From Cryptomeria japonica (taxonomy: Eukaryota; Streptophyta; Pinopsida; Cupressales; Cupressaceae), in the NCBI RefSeq assembly GCF_030272615.1, contig NC_081405.1, forward strand, positions 317,301,041 through 317,365,040: 64,000 nt of DNA, read 5' to 3'. The notes below the pieces were generated by a model. That model saw only the letters and a program-made list of their open reading frames with translations, did no database searches and was not told the DNA's origin. Positions 59,145 to 64,000 of the stretch are shown piece after piece (positions within the stretch are counted from its first letter, which is position 1; every line of letters starts with the position of its first letter). The position numbers and the translations under genes were made by a program.

Positions 59145-59503
59145 GGCTTGGACTGTTTCAACGCTAATGGCTTTGTAATAATGTTACACGCCACAGCCGT
59201 TTAAAGCTTTATAATTAACAGACAAAAATAACATCATTAATTAGGATCGCTCCATCTGTTCAAATGTTTTCAATTCATTGTAATGTTATGAACAATGAGG
59301 ATTGACGTCATTAATGTGGATTAACGCCTTGGCTTCGACTGTTTCTGCACAAGCAGGCTGTAAACACCTTTGGCTTTGCTAAAATCCAGCTCTGTTAAAA
59401 TTTTATAACTAGCACGCAAAAATATCATCAATTCAGACGTTTTCTTGGCTTAGTGATGTCCAAAGAAGAAGAAGATCGGTGATAGTGAGGATTGACGCGA
59501 TTA
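59145..59503 (-). promoter_or_regulatory. Duplicated upstream region with W-box and TGA-type sites
   Basis: Two diverged copies about 187 bases apart (59145-59313 and 59332-59503) share 'GCTT.GACTGTTTC', 'GCAAAAATA.CATCA'-like and 'GAGGATTGACG' blocks. Each copy keeps a W-box core TTGAC (59302-59306; 59492-59496). Copy 1 also has the perfect palindrome TGACGTCA (59303-59310), a bZIP/TGA-factor site; copy 2 has the half site TGACG. They lie about 375 and 565 bases above the start site. Such sites are typical of defence genes, but activity is inferred. Confidence 0.55.
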
Positions 59504-59519
59504 TTTTAGCTGCAATTGG

Positions 59520-61930
59520 CGGTAATGTCTATAAGTAATAATGTCATAATAGTTATGTTCCTATGCTGGATTGAATGCACGTTTGGTAATAATTATGAAG
59601 GAATTGAAATTTAAAAACATTGATAATCAAATGTGTATCTAGTAAGGATGGATATATAATATAATTTTATATAATTATGTTTATAGGTGTTTATTTGGGA
59701 GGTGGCTAATCTGGTTTCAAAACGCTGACAAACCTTCATGTTATACATGTAACCCAAAAATAAAAGAGGTAGCTAGTTCTGTCTAACATGGTCAAGATCT
59801 GTAATTCTTTATTTACCCTCGTGTTATACAGAAATCATGATATTTTTGGAGCCAGATTAGTTATAGCCATTTATTTACATTCAGTTAATGCATTATCATA
59901 TAAAATATATGAAATACCAATGTTTTATCATGTAAAAATACATGAAATACAAATCAAATCAATTATATATTCATAGCAACTGTTTTAGACTATTATTAAT
60001 TAGGTTAAAAAATTTGTTCACTTAATAAGTATTCAATTAAATAGCCATTGTCTTATGATTCAAGTATAGAGAGGTATGCTGTTCCTTTCATATTAATTAT
60101 TTCTTTAGATATTTCTTTTGTGAAATAAAGTAAGCTATTGTATAACTAAAATTCATGGGAAACTATTTGAAAATCATGAAAGTATCAATTAATCATTGAA
60201 ATGATCTTCTACATTGGTTGCCTATCTTACTATTGTGCGTATGATATTAAACCAATCAATGTCTTGGATAGAGTTCTCAAATTTAATATAAATTTAGAAT
60301 TCTACTTCGTCAAGCCACATTTCATTGATCCCTCTTGGATATTTTAGTGGATATGTTTTCCTCAACACCGACATGCACAAAACATAAGGACTATTGTCAC
60401 TTAAGTCTTAGATATAATAGATATTAGAATCTCTTGCCAATCTATATAATCCATAATGTTTATGAGAATTAAAGGTAGTGTAAAAAAGGACACAAACATT
60501 TCAATGTTTGAAATTGTACATTCTCAATACATTCATTGGTCAATTATTTCAACAATATGAGTTTACATTTTAAGAACAATCTATTTTAACAAAAAAATCA
60601 TGAAAATGTCCATTTTAATGGAAAGATTCTCAAACTTATTTTACATGGTGCTTATGTTTTTCTCTTTCATCTATTTATGATAGGGATTTTTCTTTAAAGT
60701 TTGCCCAAAAATTGAATTTTTATATGATTTATTCTAAATTATCAAGCTTATTTATGTAGTGGGTTTAGCTTTCTTAATGACCCACACCCTTGTTTATGTT
60801 TTTGAAAAGATAGTATTTATTTATAGTCCTTGCAACATAATTATGATATAAATAAATAAAATAGTTGTATGTGCATTCACCTATCAACATATATTTTGTT
60901 TATGGCTTATTCATCTTTAATGTATTCTACGGAAGTGTTTAGATTAGTATCATAAATTTGGTTCTCAATTATTTGCAAATTCATGAATGTATCTATCAAA
61001 ACTTCTATTAATTTAAACTCATAAGTTTCTTAGCATGTTCAAGTCATATAATGACTATGAAAATGACTTGATTGTACTTTTTCATCTATGATGACTCAAT
61101 TTGAACTCTTGTAATTAATATTAGAAAAATATAGTTAGAAGAAAACTTGATTAAATTTTGAAGCACCACAATTTATTTTTATTAAACTAGCAAATGCAAT
61201 TCCTAATATAGATAAAGCAATGAGATTTTCCAACATGTTGAAATGGGTTTACAAACAAGATATTTTAGGTTTCCACTATGAATAATCTTTAAAAGTATTG
61301 TGGATTAAAGAGTTAGTTCCATCATAATTTATTATTATCAAACTTCTTTATCCTTGATCAATATTCACATTCACATTGATGAAGATAGACTTCAAAAATA
61401 ATCACAAATTTAATTTTACTAAATTGTTTCTTTTATATAGTAGAATAAATTAAAAACTAACACTTAACCTTTATTTGGTAGAAATTTATCTTCTATTGTT
61501 ATCAAATAAATCTTGAAGAGATTTATTTCTTGAACTTGTATGCAAAGATGATGGAACTTAGTGTAATTTAAACTATTTACAGTCTTTAGTATCTATAAGA
61601 TTCAAATTAATACATTCATACTTGGCTCTGGGAGGTAACTATAAGTCTTTTTTTTCAATTTAAAAGTCATATACTTGGAAATATATATTAGTATAATAAA
61701 AGTAGGTATGTTTTAGAGATAATTACAAGCACTAAGATATCAAAGAAGTTGGAAAAATAATCTTTAATAGAGGCTAAAACCACCAACCTAAAAAACCTAT
61801 ACAAAACAAAAAGCCAACTAAAAAACCCCTAATATCAACCTATACATACTACATCATTGAAAATATGCATCATAGGATAGTTGAGAAAATGAAAAAATCC
61901 AAAAAACACAGTACTACAAGTATATACTGG
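59520..61930. other. Gene-free stretch
   Basis: AT-rich DNA with short random frames only; no LTR edge, domain or RNA gene recognised. Confidence 0.5.
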
Positions 61931-63005
61931 TGAATTTATGCCCATTCCTATTGGTATTATGGATGTGTTACATTATTTTTTTCATTGATGTCAACACTTA
62001 TCCTTCTGGAGATCTATGGTTATGTTGAACCGGCAAGGTTAGTGACTTATGCACAGTAACCAATATATGCTCATCGATAGGTTATAAGGTTCAACGACAT
62101 AGATGATGATTTGTTATCATCTGGAGATCACTTGATTATGTCAAAGACATGGTTTGGATACTTGATTTTAGTGTTTTGGTTATTGATATAATCAGGTTGA
62201 CGTATTTGTTGTTACCGACAAATTGGTCTAGGTTATGGACCGGTATGCGTTATCTATTTCAGATCAACACGACATATTATGGAGATGATTTATTGATTGG
62301 ATATTCTTGTAAATGTATTGAGCCGACATGACGCATCACATCAAGACTTATTTATAATTGATTTAATTATAACTTTCTTAGTGAGTCGACCTACATATTT
62401 GGCCTTAGGTTTGGTGTATATGTAAGATCTCATTTGTGAGATGACAGATATGATATGGTTATGGTATAGTATTGTAACATGGTATGTGAGAATAGTGAAG
62501 ATCTTATGAGAAGACCATAGAGAAGGTTCAAGGAAGATTTCAAGGTGTTTATTAGAGATTAATCGCTACTAAATCCAGCAATGGAGATGCTATTTTGAGC
62601 AGTACATTATTCTAGGATTTAACAGTCCTAGTGTAGTAATTGTGACTCCCATTTGACCATTTTTCTCTAGGAGGTTGGCCTTTCTGCATGTGCAGACCCT
62701 ATTTGTATACACATACTATCTGTAGTAGTATCATCTGATTGTGGGTAAGGTTTCCCACTGTGATTTTTCCTCTTACAGGGTTTCCACGTCAAAATCTCTA
62801 TGTTATGTGTTGTGGATGTTGTTTCTCTTTTTGTTTTATGCATTAAGTTTCATTGGTATTAATATTAACTGCTAATCTATTAACTAACATTAAGTTTGGT
62901 TTACCGGTATTAAGTATTAAGTTTGATTAAGTTATAATTGGGTTGAAATTCATTGACAACTGATTCACCCCCCCCCTCTCTCAACTGTCCTTCCAGTTCC
63001 TAACC
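61931..63005 (+). repeat. 5' LTR of element H
   Basis: Reverse-orientation relative of the LTRs at 46382 and 52919: 'TATGTGTTAC...ATTGATGTCAA' near the start, hairpin CTGCATGTGCAG at 62685-62696, and the end CAACTGATTCACCCCCCCC...CCTAACC. The last base differs from the usual CCTAACA. The left edge is approximate. Confidence 0.7.
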
Positions 63006-63006
63006 A

Positions 63007-63019
63007 TTGGTATCAGAGA
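63007..63019 (+). promoter_or_regulatory. Primer binding site of element H
   Basis: TTGGTATCAGAGA follows the LTR end; it matches the iMet primer site. Confidence 0.9.
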
Positions 63020-63062
63020 TAAGTCCTCTTTTTGCAGAAGTCTAATAGCTTGAGGAGATCCT

Positions 63063-63723
63063 ATGGTAACTAACATTTTTAGGAAGAATAGTCTGAAACT
63101 TGATGGAACTAACTATGGTATATGGAAGATTAGAATGAAGACACATTTGAATTGCATTGGAAGAGACATATGGGAAGTTACAAAGAATGGCTATGTTGGT
63201 CCTACTTAGAATCAACCTAATCCACCGACATTTGGCAAGGATCAGGAGAATTATTGCAAAGCATGAGAAGCACTTTTGAGCACATTATCAGATCAACAAA
63301 TTAAGGGATTATCAGACTGATCTAGTGTTAAAGCTATTTGGGATAAATTGGAGACATTGAATGAAAGAGATACCATTGTCTAAATTACAAAACTAGAATG
63401 TTACTGGGTCAGGTATGAAAATTTGAAAATGGAAGAAGATGAAAGAATTTTTTCTTTTATGGAAAGAGTTAATGAAATTTTTTTAGGAATACAATGTTGT
63501 GGAGCATCCTTAAGTGAAGATGAAATTGTTTTTAAAGTTTGAAGAGCTTTGACACCAGCATACAAAATGAAAGTAACTACTATTAATGAGTTGAGAACAA
63601 TGCCTAATACATCAGTATCTAGAGACACCTTGGTTGGAAAACTTTCAACATTTGAGCTTGAGGAATTTGGTCTTGTTGCTACAATTAAGATGAATTTAGA
63701 CTTCAAGGCATCATCATCTGCAA

Positions 63724-63779
<56 letters not shown>

Positions 63780-64000
63780 CACAAATCTGATTGGAAAACA
63801 CTGTATGAAAAGAACTTGAAGATATCAGAAGGGAAAATGAAGAACTAGAAGAACTTGAAGCACTATTTGTAAGGAAAATTCCTAAAGGTCCAATTGGAAG
63901 TAAGTATGAAGGTAAACCACCGTTTAAATGTTTTAATTGTAATAACGTTGGTCATATAGCATCTAGATGTCCTGATAGACATGCAAGATTGAGAGAGGAA
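63063..64000 (+). pseudogene. Copia gag, element H (broken, partial)
   Basis: ATG at 63063 opens 'LKLDGTNYGIWKIRMKTHL', a typical Copia gag start, followed by 'KAIWDKLETLNERDT', 'MERVNEIFLGIQC' and 'PAYKMKVTTINELRTMPN'. A serine run encoded by a TCA microsatellite comes next (about 63710-63779), then 'DWKTLYEKNLK'. A frameshift near 63840 leads to 'LEALFVRKIPKGPIGSKYEG' and an intact zinc knuckle CFNCNNVGHIASRC at 63929-63970. At least five in-frame stops occur before the shift. Gag would package element RNA. Confidence 0.88.
63724..63779 (+). repeat. (TCA)n microsatellite in gag of H
   Basis: An uninterrupted ATC/TCA run of about 18 units coding for serine in the gag frame. On the minus strand it gives a spurious Asp run. 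Confidence 0.92.

Larger units (their letters stand above)
61931..64000 (+). mobile_element. Copia element H, 5' end (runs off the window)
   Basis: 5' LTR, primer site and gag on the + strand; the rest lies beyond 64000. LTR and gag are of the same family as element C. Gag contains stops and a frameshift, so this copy is not functional. Confidence 0.85.

Noticed and set aside
63401-63784. Poly-Asp frame on the minus strand
   Set aside because: Antisense of the TCA microsatellite in Copia gag, which is coding on the + strand.

Overview
The window looks like nuclear DNA of a seed plant with a very large, repeat-packed genome. I favour a gymnosperm: AT-rich sequence, stacks of old Copia LTR elements with tRNA-iMet primer sites, a plant L1-type LINE with a C-terminal RNase H, and one small plant defence gene with an 8-cysteine hevein domain. 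The species cannot be fixed from sequence alone. I saw no rRNA, tRNA, CRISPR or prokaryote-type operon. Most long reading frames are retroelement relics or antisense shadows of them. Several reading frames open with TTG or GTG, which plants would not normally use to start, so a reading-frame start here is not a gene start.

Layout. 1-3017 plus 8586-8723: 3' spacer, polypurine tract and LTR of an element on the + strand, split by a complete Copia element A (3018-8585, minus strand, both LTRs, PBS and PPT visible). 8724-12270: second Copia (B, minus), cut off at the integrase/RT linker, followed by an LTR. 12310-16660: repeat modules R1 and S1, whose relatives S2 and R2 lie at 56310-58630. 18778-20860: LTR-like sequence with hairpin-rich repeats. 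20842-23185: a poly(A)-ended retro-tail and an unrecognised coding relic. 23400-24180: GT and AT microsatellites. 24384-30560: L1-type LINE (minus). 30831-34706: two more LTRs, minus orientation. 38215-54112: one Copia (C) blown apart by nested insertions. 54113-56300: remains of another LTR element with a G-patch motif. 58640-58906: hevein-like gene with its own TATA box. 61931-64000: 5' LTR and gag of Copia H on the + strand, running off the window.

Main point of interest. Copia C was hit twice. Element D (about 39434-44550) sits in its integrase/RT linker. A solo LTR (G, 46382-52104, AATAG target duplication) sits in its gag and was itself hit by element F (47514-51983). D and F have LTRs, and D has PBS and PPT, but neither carries protease, integrase, reverse transcriptase or RNase H. 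Instead both carry a long related sense-strand reading frame of no family known to me; D also carries a coiled coil followed by four CCHC-type zinc knuckles. They look like a family of large non-autonomous LTR retrotransposons with their own protein set, presumably mobilised by enzymes of a Copia relative. LTRs of B, C, D, F, G and H share a core block, and in most of them it contains a small palindromic hairpin.

The only host-type gene I can support is the 88-codon hevein-like gene. Upstream of it lie a tandem promoter duplication, W-box cores and a perfect TGACGTCA box, as expected of a pathogen- or salicylate-responsive gene. Its 3' flank is a repeat also present 44 kb away.
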